Both the position numbers and the translations under genes were made by a program. A stretch of DNA of 64,000 bases from SZUA-36 sp963727635 (lineage in GTDB: Bacteria > Pseudomonadota > Gammaproteobacteria > Xanthomonadales > SZUA-36), in contig CAVSHP010000010.1 of the NCBI GenBank assembly GCA_963727635.1, forward strand, positions 1 to 64,000, written 5' to 3'. Each line of letters begins with the position of its first letter. The stretch's first letter is position 1. The notes beneath the pieces are model-generated. The model saw only the letters and a list, made by a program, of their open reading frames with translations. It was not told the DNA's origin and searched no databases. Shown one piece after another: positions 30,401 to 39,358 of this stretch.

Positions 30401-30975
30401 CAGGCGGGACGTTGGACAAGTTCTTCGATCACTACCTCGCTGACATCGTCGATACCACTGCCTCAACCTGGAAGCTGAAGCCAAAAGTCGCCGGCAGCCT
30501 GAAGATATCCGCCGCGTCGCTCAAGCAACTGCAACGGGCGAAGACGATACAGAGCGCCTTCTTCGCAGGGGGTGGCGCCAGTCCATCGATAACGTTTGAA
30601 TTGCGCCCGGTACGGATGGATCCGGTAACTACCAATTTCATGCTCAACATCAATGGCCAGACAACCAATTACAGCCATGGTCCGTTATTCAACCAGTCTT
30701 TTGTATGGCCGGGAGATAGTGGTTTGAGCCAGGTGCAGATACAGTTCAGCCCACTGTCGTCCAATGGACGTTCCGGTTTGACACTGGACGGGCCGTGGGC
30801 ATTCTTCCGCTTGCTGGACACATCCGGTATGACGCCATCTTCTACCCCGGAGAAATTCCAGACCAAGTTCCAACTCGACGACCGTTGGGTTGAATATGAA
30901 ATTCGCGCAAACAGTGCCTTCAATCCTTTCAACCTGCCAGAATTGCGGGAATTCCGCTGCCCGAGCCAGCTATGA
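27451..30975 (+). CDS. tssM: T6SS inner-membrane protein TssM (IcmF)
   Basis: The 1174-residue protein has two N-terminal membrane helices (about 12-30 and 45-65) and a cytoplasmic NTPase-like domain with intact Walker A (GPPGSGKTT, 136-144) and the VMIDTAGRYTTQ motif. A third membrane helix (LAALIALPILLNLGWW region, about 450) precedes a large periplasmic part that ends in the TssJ-binding C-terminal beta domain. It overlaps tssL upstream and tagF downstream by four bases each, so the three are translationally coupled. Confidence 0.95.
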   Translation: MIQMIISEMMKMGLFSMMGLGVVAALIWINGPMIRFGDWAPLVSELSRFITIFTLLAGYGLWRLFKMWRNKKKNAAITNDLAASAETVDPNEAQSSEELATLKNTFDEALKALKKSSVGGKKVSSIYQLPWYIIIGPPGSGKTTLLVNSGLRFPLADKMGLSKVQGIGGTRNCDWWFTDDAVMIDTAGRYTTQDSNETVDNKAWFGFLDLLKKHRRRRPINGIILAISLEELARQNNVERERNAAAISNRIQELYERLGIRFPIYLMFTKCDLMAGFMEFFGNLDRNDRAQVWGFTYGLKDDPIERFNEEFSILQNQLESRLVQRLQDERDVSRRELIYNFPSQVSATREGIEEFLQRVFKPSRFTTKQLLRGVYFTSGTQEGTPFNRIMSQLAHNFSLSRAATQSTPSKGKSYFIQDLMTKLIFGESGIAGANLKVERIYGLAKKSGLAALIALPILLNLGWWMSYSNNKSIASEIDVATDSIDETIKKVSPQSASMLSVLPLLNEVSEMPLGYAHRDDSVPISDRLGLYQGKRLGDNGTIPAYQRVLENAFLPRLMVRMEKVLKESMNDPDQAYRALKAYLMLADPEHMDTDYVAEWVRQDWDATQSRVMSSEQLEQLNGHLKALLEMVPLTLPFDLDNNLVMTTRDMLSRTTLGERIYAVIKSEHLNEGKPFTIPSAAGKDGARVFIRNSGAPLTQGIPAFYSPAGYNQMYLPSESRIINEMADESWIFATEASGSDQVSQSELVNSIRRLYFQDYTDHWVEFLEDIRIRPFSSMAQAAEILQVLTGEDSPLRQFLINVSNATRLAPEEKVVDEGEDGTSLRDRITSIFKSNASDGSTVLDPILVDQSFASLHKLSESRDGAPSPLDNLLGDLQELYLYIDQLARSSSDQLLTGLQSQAGTAITRVRLRGERSPEPVGEWIMLIVADSNNLVAGGAEATISAAWAADVLPFCRQALNGRYPFENTTDREVQLRDFGAFFMPGGTLDKFFDHYLADIVDTTASTWKLKPKVAGSLKISAASLKQLQRAKTIQSAFFAGGGASPSITFELRPVRMDPVTTNFMLNINGQTTNYSHGPLFNQSFVWPGDSGLSQVQIQFSPLSSNGRSGLTLDGPWAFFRLLDTSGMTPSSTPEKFQTKFQLDDRWVEYEIRANSAFNPFNLPELREFRCPSQL

Positions 30976-31733
30976 TTGAAACGGACGCCATCATCGATCT
31001 CGGTTTTTATGGGAAATTGCCAACCTATGGTGATTTCATCCAGAAACGCTTGCCCACGGATTTCATCAATCCCTGGCACGAATGGTTACAGAACGGCATG
31101 ATGGCATGCCGCGAACGGAACCCCGAAGGCTGGATGACCTTTTACCTGAATTGTCCAGCCTGGAGTTTCGTGCTGTCGGCGGGTATTTGCGGGGAACAGG
31201 CCGTCGCTGGCGTTACGATTCCCAGCGTTGACCGCGTCGGGCGCTATTTTAATTTCACAATGGCCTCGGTGCTCCCTGCCGGGGTCAGTCCAGCGGTATT
31301 TGCAGGAACCTACAGCGATTGGCTGGAAAAAATTGAGAACCTGGCCCTGTCGGTACTCGAAGAAGAAATGGACCAGGATGGCATCGAAGACGCCATCAAC
31401 CGGTTATCGGCCGAGTTAACCTGGGCCCCGCCCATTCACACGACCTACAGCACCGGCGTTGATCATGCCAGGGTTTTGTCTGAAGGAACAACGGGCGTGC
31501 TCCAATTATTGCCCGAAATGCTGCATAAACGGATTAGCAGTGAACATGAACGTTATGGCTTATGGTGGCACCATGGCTCATCGCAAGTTAGCGCTCAACT
31601 GCTGTCTTGCGCTAGTATGCCCTCCGCCGAAGTTTACCTGGGAATGATGATGAATGAGGATATCATTACGATTGAGGAAAATTCATCACAGCCTGCCGAG
31701 GTTGACTTCATAGATGAATTGCTTGCCGATTAA
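30972..31733 (+). CDS. tagF: T6SS post-translational repressor TagF
   Basis: The 253-residue product matches TagF/ImpM: FYGKLPTYGDFIQKRLPTDF at the start, then GGEQAVAGVTIPSVDRVGRYF-like core around residue 80 (GVTIPSVDRVGRYFNFT). TagF blocks T6SS assembly independently of the threonine phosphorylation pathway in the Pseudomonas H1 system. It overlaps tssM by four bases and is followed by pppA after 12 bases. Here TagF and PppA are separate proteins, not the fused form found in some species. Confidence 0.92.
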   Translation: MIETDAIIDLGFYGKLPTYGDFIQKRLPTDFINPWHEWLQNGMMACRERNPEGWMTFYLNCPAWSFVLSAGICGEQAVAGVTIPSVDRVGRYFNFTMASVLPAGVSPAVFAGTYSDWLEKIENLALSVLEEEMDQDGIEDAINRLSAELTWAPPIHTTYSTGVDHARVLSEGTTGVLQLLPEMLHKRISSEHERYGLWWHHGSSQVSAQLLSCASMPSAEVYLGMMMNEDIITIEENSSQPAEVDFIDELLAD

Positions 31734-31745
31734 TGGAATAAAAAT

Positions 31746-32555
31746 ATGACGTTTAAGTCTTCTGCCACAACCCATGTTGGCATGGTGCGTAAAGTAAATC
31801 AGGATTCCTATGCGGAACGTACCGACATCGGCGTGTGGGCCGTCGCGGACGGTATGGGTGGCCACGAGGCAGGTGAAATTGCCAGCGCAACCGTAACTGA
31901 CCACATCAAGAATCTCCCTGCGAATGAAAATATCGTTGAAATGCTTGATGCAGTGCAACAGAGCATTTTGTCGGCCAACCAGCAGTTGACCGAGCAGGCA
32001 GCCGCCTATGATTCACAGCGTGTTCCGGGAAGCACCGTCGTGGTTTTGATCATTAATGGTGATCGGGGTGCGATTGTTTGGGCAGGTGACAGTCGTATTT
32101 ACCGGCGCCGCGACAACGTGGTAACCCAGTTGACACGTGACCACTCACACGTACAGGACCTGGTGGAGCAAGGCGTCATCCTCGCAAGCGAGGCCGAGTC
32201 TCACCCGATGGCGAACGTCATCACCCGCGCGGTGGGTATCAGTGAACCGCTGGAGCTCGAATCCCAGTGGATAGACGTCAGGTCGGATGACCAGTTCCTG
32301 TTGTGTTCAGACGGCCTGAGTCGTCTTGTGAGCAACGAAGAGCTGGAAACGATGATGGCCCACAAGGACAGCGAGGAAGTGACCCAGTCCCTGTTGCATA
32401 CGGCCCTGGTCAGGGGTGCCCGTGACAATGTTACGCTGATATGTGTCAAGGACTGCGCCAACTCTGACGACACTGGCAACGATGATGACGAAATAACGCT
32501 CGAACATAATCTCGAACATAAAGTTGTTGCAAGTGACGATTTTGATATTGACTAG
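31746..32555 (+). CDS. pppA: PP2C-type Ser/Thr phosphatase PppA
   Basis: The 269-residue product has all PP2C metal-binding motifs: GMVRKVNQDSY, VADGMGGHEAGE, WAGDSRIYR, LLCSDGLSR and RDNVTLICVK. The tail is short and acidic (DDDEI). In T6SS loci PppA removes the phosphate added by PpkA to the FHA protein and so switches secretion off. Here the kinase is 26 kb away at the other end of the T6SS region but still inside it. Confidence 0.93.
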   Translation: MTFKSSATTHVGMVRKVNQDSYAERTDIGVWAVADGMGGHEAGEIASATVTDHIKNLPANENIVEMLDAVQQSILSANQQLTEQAAAYDSQRVPGSTVVVLIINGDRGAIVWAGDSRIYRRRDNVVTQLTRDHSHVQDLVEQGVILASEAESHPMANVITRAVGISEPLELESQWIDVRSDDQFLLCSDGLSRLVSNEELETMMAHKDSEEVTQSLLHTALVRGARDNVTLICVKDCANSDDTGNDDDEITLEHNLEHKVVASDDFDID

Positions 32556-32646
32556 GGGCATCCGCATAGTGTTAACAGGCCCTACGGCACACCGGGACTA
32601 ACCTGGTGCTTGCATGTCATTTATACAATCACGAAAGGTAAAGCAA

Positions 32647-32904
32647 ATGGAAGTTCAGGCAGCCGCAATTTCGTTGCAAGGTCAAAATTTCGTTGTGGTC
32701 CTTGTTGGAATGGACATGGTGACCAACTCCGGCGAGGCGGATATGGCAATCGATACCCTGGAACCCAAGTTTGGCAATGCCACGGTCATCCTGATGGCGC
32801 AGCGGGAGGATTCCTCCCCCGTTTATTACGGTGATCAGAACCTGGTTTCAGCCCTCGGTGATATCCCGGTCGACGAAATGCCCTGGAAGACCTACCCGGT
32901 TTAA
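32647..32904 (+). CDS. small protein of unknown function downstream of pppA
   Basis: An 85-residue frame starting MEVQAAAISLQGQNFVVVLV, with AAGG-type ribosome site about nine bases upstream. It has no signal peptide and no Cys. The pattern of short hydrophobic strands (NFVVVLVGMDMV, NATVILMAQRE, SPVYYGD) suggests a small alpha/beta or beta fold. It is in the same direction as the T6SS plus block but 91 bases after pppA. I do not recognise it. Confidence 0.55.
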   Translation: MEVQAAAISLQGQNFVVVLVGMDMVTNSGEADMAIDTLEPKFGNATVILMAQREDSSPVYYGDQNLVSALGDIPVDEMPWKTYPV

Positions 32905-33110
32905 ACGGAATCGACTGCAAACCGGTTCGGCCACCACGGTCATCGTCCGTCCAGGTCTCTGCCAGTTTCTGACAGTCCGCCACAACAAACAGCCGTTGCC
33001 GTTTCGGGTCAGACCTAACCACGATCGTCAGACGCCTTGTCAATCTCCGCATGTCCGTAAACAAAATCAAGTAAAATAGAGCACGTTCAACCCCCGTAGA
33101 GGTGTTCAAA

Positions 33111-34565
33111 ATGAGTACGGTACTGACTGACACCCGTGAAATTCCCCAGGACAGCACAAACACGAAACTGACCAAGCTTCTTCGACGGCAGCGTGAAGCC
33201 TGTCTCGCAGACCCGGTTCCCGATCTGGAGCAACGCAAAAAAGACCTGCTGGCGTTGAAAAGCATGCTGACTGACAATCAGGAAGTGATCATTGATGCGA
33301 TCAACGCCGATTACGGTAACCGTTCCCGTCACGAGACTCTGCTGGCGGAATTTATCATGGTCATCGATGGTTTGAATTTTGCCGCAAAACACCTGAAAAA
33401 GTGGATGCGAACTCAAAGACGTGAAATTGAGTTCACCTTATACCCCGGCGCGAGAAACCGCGTCATACCCCAACCACTGGGCGTGGTTGGCGTAATCGTA
33501 CCCTGGAATTTTCCGATTCAGCTGACCTTTGCACCGCTGACTTATATCTTTGCTGCAGGAAATCGGGCCATGGTCAAAATGTCAGAAAATTCGCGGCATC
33601 TGTCACGCTTGCTGATCAAGCTTGTAGCGGCTTATTTTCCCCCGGACAAACTTTGCTTTTTCGAGGAAACCGGTGGCGTGGGGATACAGTTTTCCCAACT
33701 GCCGTTCGATCACCTGTTTTTTACCGGATCCGGTGCAACCGGTAAGGCTGTCATGGCATCGGCAGCAAAAAACCTGACGCCGGTCACGCTGGAGTTAGGC
33801 GGTAAGTCACCGGCGGTCATCGCGCCGGATTACCCGATAAAAAAAGCCGTTGAACGCATCATGTCTGCAAAAATATTCAATGCGGGCCAGGTGTGCGTCA
33901 ATGTCGACTATGTTTTTGTGCCCGAAGACCGCATCGACGAATTTGTCAAAACCAGCAGGGACTGGGTAAGCAAACACTGTCCGGATATCAACAGTCCCGA
34001 CTACACATCGATTATTGATCAGAGGTCATATGACCGTCTCGAAGCAACCCTGGAGGACGCCCGGGTCCACGGCGCAACACTTGTTAACCTGGCCGAAGGA
34101 CAGGAATCGATACCCGGTATGCGCAAAATGGCCCCGTACCTTGTTTTGAATGCCTCCAGCAAGATGATCCTGCTACAGCGGGAAATATTTGGCCCGATCC
34201 TGCCGGTCATGCCCTACAGGGATCAACAACAGGTTTCTGAATATATCAATGCACGCGAGTGCCCGCTGGCATTCTACCCGTTCACCAATGACAAGAAGTT
34301 GCAATCGTATTATCTCGACCACGTAATGTCCGGTGGCGTATGTGTAAATGACGCACTGATTCACCCGGTGCAGCATGATCTGCCGTTTGGCGGCGTGGGC
34401 GCCAGCGGTATGGGCCACTATCACGGTTACGAAGGCTTTGCGACCTTTTCCAAATTACGCCCCGTGTTTTACCAGGCCGGCTTCAGCGCCTTGAAATATC
34501 TCGCTCCTCCGTACGGCAAAAGGGTCAATATGATATTAAATATGATTCTTAAAAGAAAGCTTTAA
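33111..34565 (+). CDS. calB: coniferyl-aldehyde-type NAD(P)-dependent aldehyde dehydrogenase
   Basis: A class 3-like ALDH of 484 residues from ATG 33111, which has GAGG eight bases upstream. It carries the NAD-site/proton-abstraction motif LELGGKSPAVIAP with the catalytic Glu and the catalytic Cys in FNAGQVCVNVDYV. The N-terminal PQPLGVVGVIVPWNFPIQ is as in coniferyl aldehyde dehydrogenases, and a hydrophobic C-terminal tail follows. It oxidises an aldehyde to the acid; the physiological substrate is likely a fatty or aromatic aldehyde. It is followed by the FAD oxidase after 10 bases. Confidence 0.85.
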   Translation: MSTVLTDTREIPQDSTNTKLTKLLRRQREACLADPVPDLEQRKKDLLALKSMLTDNQEVIIDAINADYGNRSRHETLLAEFIMVIDGLNFAAKHLKKWMRTQRREIEFTLYPGARNRVIPQPLGVVGVIVPWNFPIQLTFAPLTYIFAAGNRAMVKMSENSRHLSRLLIKLVAAYFPPDKLCFFEETGGVGIQFSQLPFDHLFFTGSGATGKAVMASAAKNLTPVTLELGGKSPAVIAPDYPIKKAVERIMSAKIFNAGQVCVNVDYVFVPEDRIDEFVKTSRDWVSKHCPDINSPDYTSIIDQRSYDRLEATLEDARVHGATLVNLAEGQESIPGMRKMAPYLVLNASSKMILLQREIFGPILPVMPYRDQQQVSEYINARECPLAFYPFTNDKKLQSYYLDHVMSGGVCVNDALIHPVQHDLPFGGVGASGMGHYHGYEGFATFSKLRPVFYQAGFSALKYLAPPYGKRVNMILNMILKRKL

Positions 34566-34575
34566 TACATTGTAT

Positions 34576-35970
34576 ATGAACGATTTAGAACGAATAAAAA
34601 GAATACAAGAAGTCGTCTCTCCAGGTGGTGTTCTGCTCGGCGATGATGTCTCGATCCGCGCCGACTCATGGCCGCCCACGGGAAGTTGCCAGGCCAAGGC
34701 CATCATTCGTCCGGCCAATACCAGCGAGGTATCGGAAGTACTCAAGCTTTGCCATGCCATGGGACAAACTGTCGTCACACACGGTGGTTTGACGGGCCTG
34801 GTCGGCGGCGCCCGGACCAGCGGCAATGACATCGTCCTCTCACTGGAGCGTATGAACCGGATAGAACCGGTCGATGCCGTCAACCGCACAGTGACGGTCG
34901 AGGCAGGTGTTGTGTTGCAGAAGGTCCACGAGGCCGCCGAGGAGGCCGGCTTGCTATTCCCGCTGGACCTGGGCGCACGCGGCAGTTGCACCATCGGCGG
35001 GAACATATCCACCAATGCGGGTGGTAACAGTGTCATTCGCTACGGCATGATGCGCGAACAATTACTCGGTGTGGAGGCCGTATTGGCCGATGGCACTGTT
35101 ATTTCTTCACTCAAAAACGTTATCAAGAACAATACCGGATATGACCTGAAACAACTGTTTATCGGCTCTGAAGGCACTCTGGGCATCGTCACCCGAGCGG
35201 TCTTGCGTCTGCGTCCACTGCCACGTTCCTGCAACACTGCACTGGTGGCGATCGATCGTTTTGAACAGGTTGCCGGATTCCTGCGGGCCATGGATTCGGC
35301 GCTCGGGGGCACCCTGAGCGCATTTGAGGTGCTGTGGAATGATTTCTACCAGACGCTCACCGGTGACGGCAGCAAACATCCGCCGCCATTAAGCCCTGCC
35401 CACAAGTTCTACGTGCTGATCGAATCCACGGGCGGCCACCAGGAGTCTGACAAGGTTCGTTTCGAAGACGCCCTGGAGGAAGCATTCGAGTCTGAACTGA
35501 TCGTTGACGCGGTGATTGCACAGAGTAAAAAACAACGTGAGGATCTGTGGGCCATCAGGGATGACATCGAGGGCATGACACGAAAAATGTTCCCTCCCAT
35601 CATCTTCGATGTCAGTTTGGGTATCCCGCAAATGGATGGCTATGTTGACGAGGTCCGCAGCCGTCTGGCGGCGCGCTGGCCGGAGTCAAGGATGGTCGCA
35701 TTTGGCCATATTGGCGACGGCAACATTCACTTGGTCGTCACGGTTGGCAGTCTCGAAGCGGACCAGGTGCATGCCGTTGAAAGTATTATTTATGAGACAT
35801 TGGGCCGCTGCCACGGCGTGATATCAGCAGAGCACGGAATCGGTCTGGAAAAGCGTGCGTATTTGAAACATTCACGCAGCGAAGTTGAAATATCACTGAT
35901 GAAGACACTGAAACAGGCGCTTGACCCAAAGGCTATTCTCAACCCGGGCAGGATATTCGAAGCGACTTGA
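34576..35970 (+). CDS. FAD-linked 2-hydroxyacid oxidase/dehydrogenase (GlcD / D-2-hydroxyacid family)
   Basis: A 464-residue product from ATG 34576 (MNDLERIKRI). The N-terminal FAD-binding type 4 domain shows VVTHGGLTGLVGGA and RGSCTIGGNISTNAGG. The C-terminal FAD-oxidase domain has AFGHIGDGNIHLVV and GVISAEHGIGLEKRAYL. This family oxidises D-lactate, glycolate or D-2-hydroxyglutarate; the exact substrate cannot be read from the sequence. It probably forms an operon with the aldehyde dehydrogenase and ends convergent with the CHAT-like gene. Confidence 0.85.
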   Translation: MNDLERIKRIQEVVSPGGVLLGDDVSIRADSWPPTGSCQAKAIIRPANTSEVSEVLKLCHAMGQTVVTHGGLTGLVGGARTSGNDIVLSLERMNRIEPVDAVNRTVTVEAGVVLQKVHEAAEEAGLLFPLDLGARGSCTIGGNISTNAGGNSVIRYGMMREQLLGVEAVLADGTVISSLKNVIKNNTGYDLKQLFIGSEGTLGIVTRAVLRLRPLPRSCNTALVAIDRFEQVAGFLRAMDSALGGTLSAFEVLWNDFYQTLTGDGSKHPPPLSPAHKFYVLIESTGGHQESDKVRFEDALEEAFESELIVDAVIAQSKKQREDLWAIRDDIEGMTRKMFPPIIFDVSLGIPQMDGYVDEVRSRLAARWPESRMVAFGHIGDGNIHLVVTVGSLEADQVHAVESIIYETLGRCHGVISAEHGIGLEKRAYLKHSRSEVEISLMKTLKQALDPKAILNPGRIFEAT

Positions 35971-36051
35971 GGTGCCGGCAGACCGCTTGTCCGGTATGAC
36001 TTGAACACTGCCTTGGTTGAATATGACGCACCTGCCCCAGGCTGGCAGCGT

Positions 36052-39000
36052 TCAGCGGATATAGAGTTGGTATCCGGCCCAGTCGTAAAGACCGTTATCA
36101 CGGCTGCTTTTCAGGTACTGAAGTCTCGATTTACGCAGCGACCCGGCAATATTTCCTGAAGCCTTCAGTGCTTGGTAAAAATCGGTGACAAAAAGCGTGT
36201 CAGACTCGGCGTTGCCCGCCCAGAAATTAACGATGACCGTGCGGGCGCCGGCGCTCATGAAGTCGGCAACAAGACCGGGTTGGCTGTTGAACCCGGAACG
36301 CGGCTTCTCGGTGATTTTCGTTGAACTCAGGAAAACCAGCCCGGCGCCCAGGCTTTGCGAACGGATTTCAGGCGCCATCAGTATCACGCGGCCGGGCTCG
36401 TATTCACTCTCGGAGAGTTCAAGTCCGGATTCGTCGGGATACTTGAGGTTGATAACACCGGGCATGGTCAGGTGTACGAGGTTTGACTGGCTGAATGACC
36501 CGCCCTGGAATTCGTCAGGCAACAGCGCGACCCCCTGGATGATCTGTAGTCCCGGGCCGACAAACAGGTCCGCTACAGCGCTTATCTCCGCCGAAGTTTC
36601 CAGTCGGGTCGCGTAGTCGCCGGCATAATCCTGCGGGTTGCCGGCGAGGAACATGCTCTGCAATGACCCCACCTCCAGGCTGTTGGACGGATTGGCGTTC
36701 TGCGGAAAAGCCAGCAGGTTAACCAGATTGAATTTTTCGAGCAAATATTGACCGTTTAAGCGTAACGCATCCAGTGGAAAACCCAGCAACGGGCCAGCGG
36801 GAATAGCGTAAACCGTATCCGTCAGGAGGTCCGCAACCGGTGCTATGAGGAGTTTTCCCAACGCATCCATTTTATTATTGAATGCGGCCAGACCGATATT
36901 GTTCAGACCCTGCCTTGCCGCCTGCACTTTCCTGTACAACTCCGCCGGATTTGCCAGTGCCCTGCGCTGAATCCCGTCCTTCCGTCCGACCCACACCTGC
37001 GCCATGTCCGGGCCAAGATGAAAAGTCAAAACCGATTCTTCGTGGTCAAGACCGCGCAGATATTTTTCCAGGCCCGCATCCGACAGGAATTCGAATTTCT
37101 GCCGGGAGCCTGCTCGCAGCGAATCCAGTTCCCGGTTAATTTTTTCGCCCAGGGCAAACACGGCTTTCCCTGCCCCGGGGTCAGATCGCTGGGACAGCAG
37201 GTTACGCAACGGGTCGCTTGCATCGGAACCGCCTCCTTTACCCGCAGCCGATTGCGCAGCGCCTTCGATGTATCGCATTTTACTCAGCGCCAGCAACGAT
37301 GCCGGCCCGTCCGCGCTGCCGGGTTGTCTTGATTCGGTGACCAGCATTCCCAGCCAGGATTCAAAAACCTGTTCGTGTCGCTCCCAATACCAGGCGCCGA
37401 GCACGCCGGGCAGCGAATCACGCAGCATGTGAATCTCATCGATCAGCCTGTCCATGACTGCCAACGCCTCTCTGCGTTGACCATCCCGAACCAGCAACTG
37501 CGCCCAAACGTACATCGCTTCGGCGCTAAACCTGGGCACACCTGATGCAAGCAGCCATTCATAGGCGGAATTGAGACCGGCTTTTGTACACACTCCATCT
37601 GTAACGTTGGCTGTTAAGCAATACTGCAAATAGGCGAGCTGTTTGAGGTCTGTATGACCCGCCGCTTTTGCGGCCTCAAAGCTCTGGCGGAAAAAGGACG
37701 CGGATTGTTGCCGGTTCCTGCCCGTCCTGGCTGCGGCATCAAGACCCTGTTCATATAGATATTGATCGGCTGCAGGCCGGTAGTCTCCCTGGGCAGCACG
37801 TGACGTTTGCATGCGGTCAAATTCACCTTTATAGCGCTGGATATTGGCCAACATCCGTAACCCATCACCAATATCGATCACCGGCCTGCCGCGTATCTTG
37901 CGGCTTGAATCAGACGTGATATCGGCCAATTTGAGATACGTTAACGATTCATCGAAGTATCCGGTTTCATAGAGTATTTTCGCCAGTTCAAAGTTGATCT
38001 GCCTGCGGATGGCGCTGTTGTTTTCATAGCTCAATGCGCCGGACAAGACATCCAGTGCCCGGTGATAGTGGTAAGCACCGATCAGCAGGCGGGCCTGCGC
38101 CAGCAGGTTCAAGGCCAGGTCATCTCCTCCGCCATCCTCAACCAGTTGCGACTCAATCTCCTGCAGAACTTCGCTGGTGGCCGGTGCATCACCCTGTGCG
38201 GTGTGCACCTGTACGATGCTTTCCCGTATCGCCTTTGCCATCTCCGTGCTGCCGACGGCATCGGCAATCTGCACGGCCAGTTGAAATTGTTCGAGTGCAT
38301 CCTTGTACGCTGACTGGTCGGCATATTCCACGCCACTGGCATACAGTGCACGCGCCTGCTCATAGTCATAGCCCATGGACCTGGCAAGCTCCGCGATACG
38401 TGAAAGTACCGACTGTACCGGGTCAGGATCACCCGCAGACACATTCAATACACCCGATTTGCGCAGGCCAATTAACGCGAGGCTGCGTAATTGCAAGGTC
38501 GCGAGCTCAAGCTTTTGTGCACGCATACCCTTGAGTTCGGAGAGGATTTCATTCGTCATGTTGTAGACGATACTGTGGTCATGCAAATGAAACAGCACCA
38601 GGTGTGCGGCCATGTAATTGGCCCATAAACGCATCTCCTGCATACCGTACTGCTGAAACAACCTTCCGGCGTTGGTCAGGCTGTCGATTTTCACGGTCCA
38701 GCTTGCCTGGCTGTCAGCACCATCCATCTCCGTGGCGAATGACAGCAGGCGGTAAGCCTGGGAGACGGAACTGCTGCGTGAGTCCCATGGTTTTAGCCTG
38801 GTCAGTTCGATGCCAAACTTGGTACGTGCGGTGTGTTCGCTGGAGGTGACTTCAATATCGATCTGGCGATTGTTTTTGGGTGCGTAGATATACTGAAAAA
38901 CCGGCACAATCCGGCTACCGGTAATACCCGACTGCAGTAAGAGTTCACCGTTTGGACCTGACACCCGTGACTCGAACTCCGCCTCGAAGGCGTTTATTGT

Positions 39001-39183
39001 GATCAACAGGTCTTCGCTGACCGCCTGCTGGACGAAATATTCCTGCGACATTTTCTGTTCTGCACCCTCGGCGAGTGCCGTCGCAGGCACGGCCAATGAT
39101 GCCATCAGCATGACAACGGGCAGCAGGCAGTTCAACAGGTGCCGATGGATCAAACGTATCTCCATGTTAGACAGGTTCTTCAT
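36052..39183 (-). CDS. exported TPR protein with degenerate CHAT domain
   Basis: From ATG 39183 the 1043-residue product has a signal peptide ending near PATALAEG, a beta-rich N-terminal part, and a long helical TPR-like region (about 130-650, for example ALEQFQLAVQIADAVG). The C-terminal CHAT-like domain (about 710-1040) shows DTVYAIPAGPLLGFPLDALR and a final GLYDWAGYQLYIR. The two catalytic CHAT residues appear lost: the usual His-Gly motif reads LVHLTMPG and the usual LSAC motif reads VFLSSTK. A pseudo-peptidase scaffold is therefore likely. It is divergent, across 175 bases, from the VWA/ExbB-like operon, which suggests a shared function. Confidence 0.75.
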   Translation of the reverse strand: MKNLSNMEIRLIHRHLLNCLLPVVMLMASLAVPATALAEGAEQKMSQEYFVQQAVSEDLLITINAFEAEFESRVSGPNGELLLQSGITGSRIVPVFQYIYAPKNNRQIDIEVTSSEHTARTKFGIELTRLKPWDSRSSSVSQAYRLLSFATEMDGADSQASWTVKIDSLTNAGRLFQQYGMQEMRLWANYMAAHLVLFHLHDHSIVYNMTNEILSELKGMRAQKLELATLQLRSLALIGLRKSGVLNVSAGDPDPVQSVLSRIAELARSMGYDYEQARALYASGVEYADQSAYKDALEQFQLAVQIADAVGSTEMAKAIRESIVQVHTAQGDAPATSEVLQEIESQLVEDGGGDDLALNLLAQARLLIGAYHYHRALDVLSGALSYENNSAIRRQINFELAKILYETGYFDESLTYLKLADITSDSSRKIRGRPVIDIGDGLRMLANIQRYKGEFDRMQTSRAAQGDYRPAADQYLYEQGLDAAARTGRNRQQSASFFRQSFEAAKAAGHTDLKQLAYLQYCLTANVTDGVCTKAGLNSAYEWLLASGVPRFSAEAMYVWAQLLVRDGQRREALAVMDRLIDEIHMLRDSLPGVLGAWYWERHEQVFESWLGMLVTESRQPGSADGPASLLALSKMRYIEGAAQSAAGKGGGSDASDPLRNLLSQRSDPGAGKAVFALGEKINRELDSLRAGSRQKFEFLSDAGLEKYLRGLDHEESVLTFHLGPDMAQVWVGRKDGIQRRALANPAELYRKVQAARQGLNNIGLAAFNNKMDALGKLLIAPVADLLTDTVYAIPAGPLLGFPLDALRLNGQYLLEKFNLVNLLAFPQNANPSNSLEVGSLQSMFLAGNPQDYAGDYATRLETSAEISAVADLFVGPGLQIIQGVALLPDEFQGGSFSQSNLVHLTMPGVINLKYPDESGLELSESEYEPGRVILMAPEIRSQSLGAGLVFLSSTKITEKPRSGFNSQPGLVADFMSAGARTVIVNFWAGNAESDTLFVTDFYQALKASGNIAGSLRKSRLQYLKSSRDNGLYDWAGYQLYIR

Positions 39184-39358
39184 GCACAATCAGGTCTTCG
39201 TAACCGGGTCAGGTGTTTAAACAACATTTTAACGTAGCCTGACCGCGAGGCGGGTATCATATGGTGCATGCAAAAGCCGCTTGAAACTTGAACCAGCATT
39301 GAACAAAAACGTCATCCATTATGTCAACTTCATTCATACAACATAAGTAACAATATTC

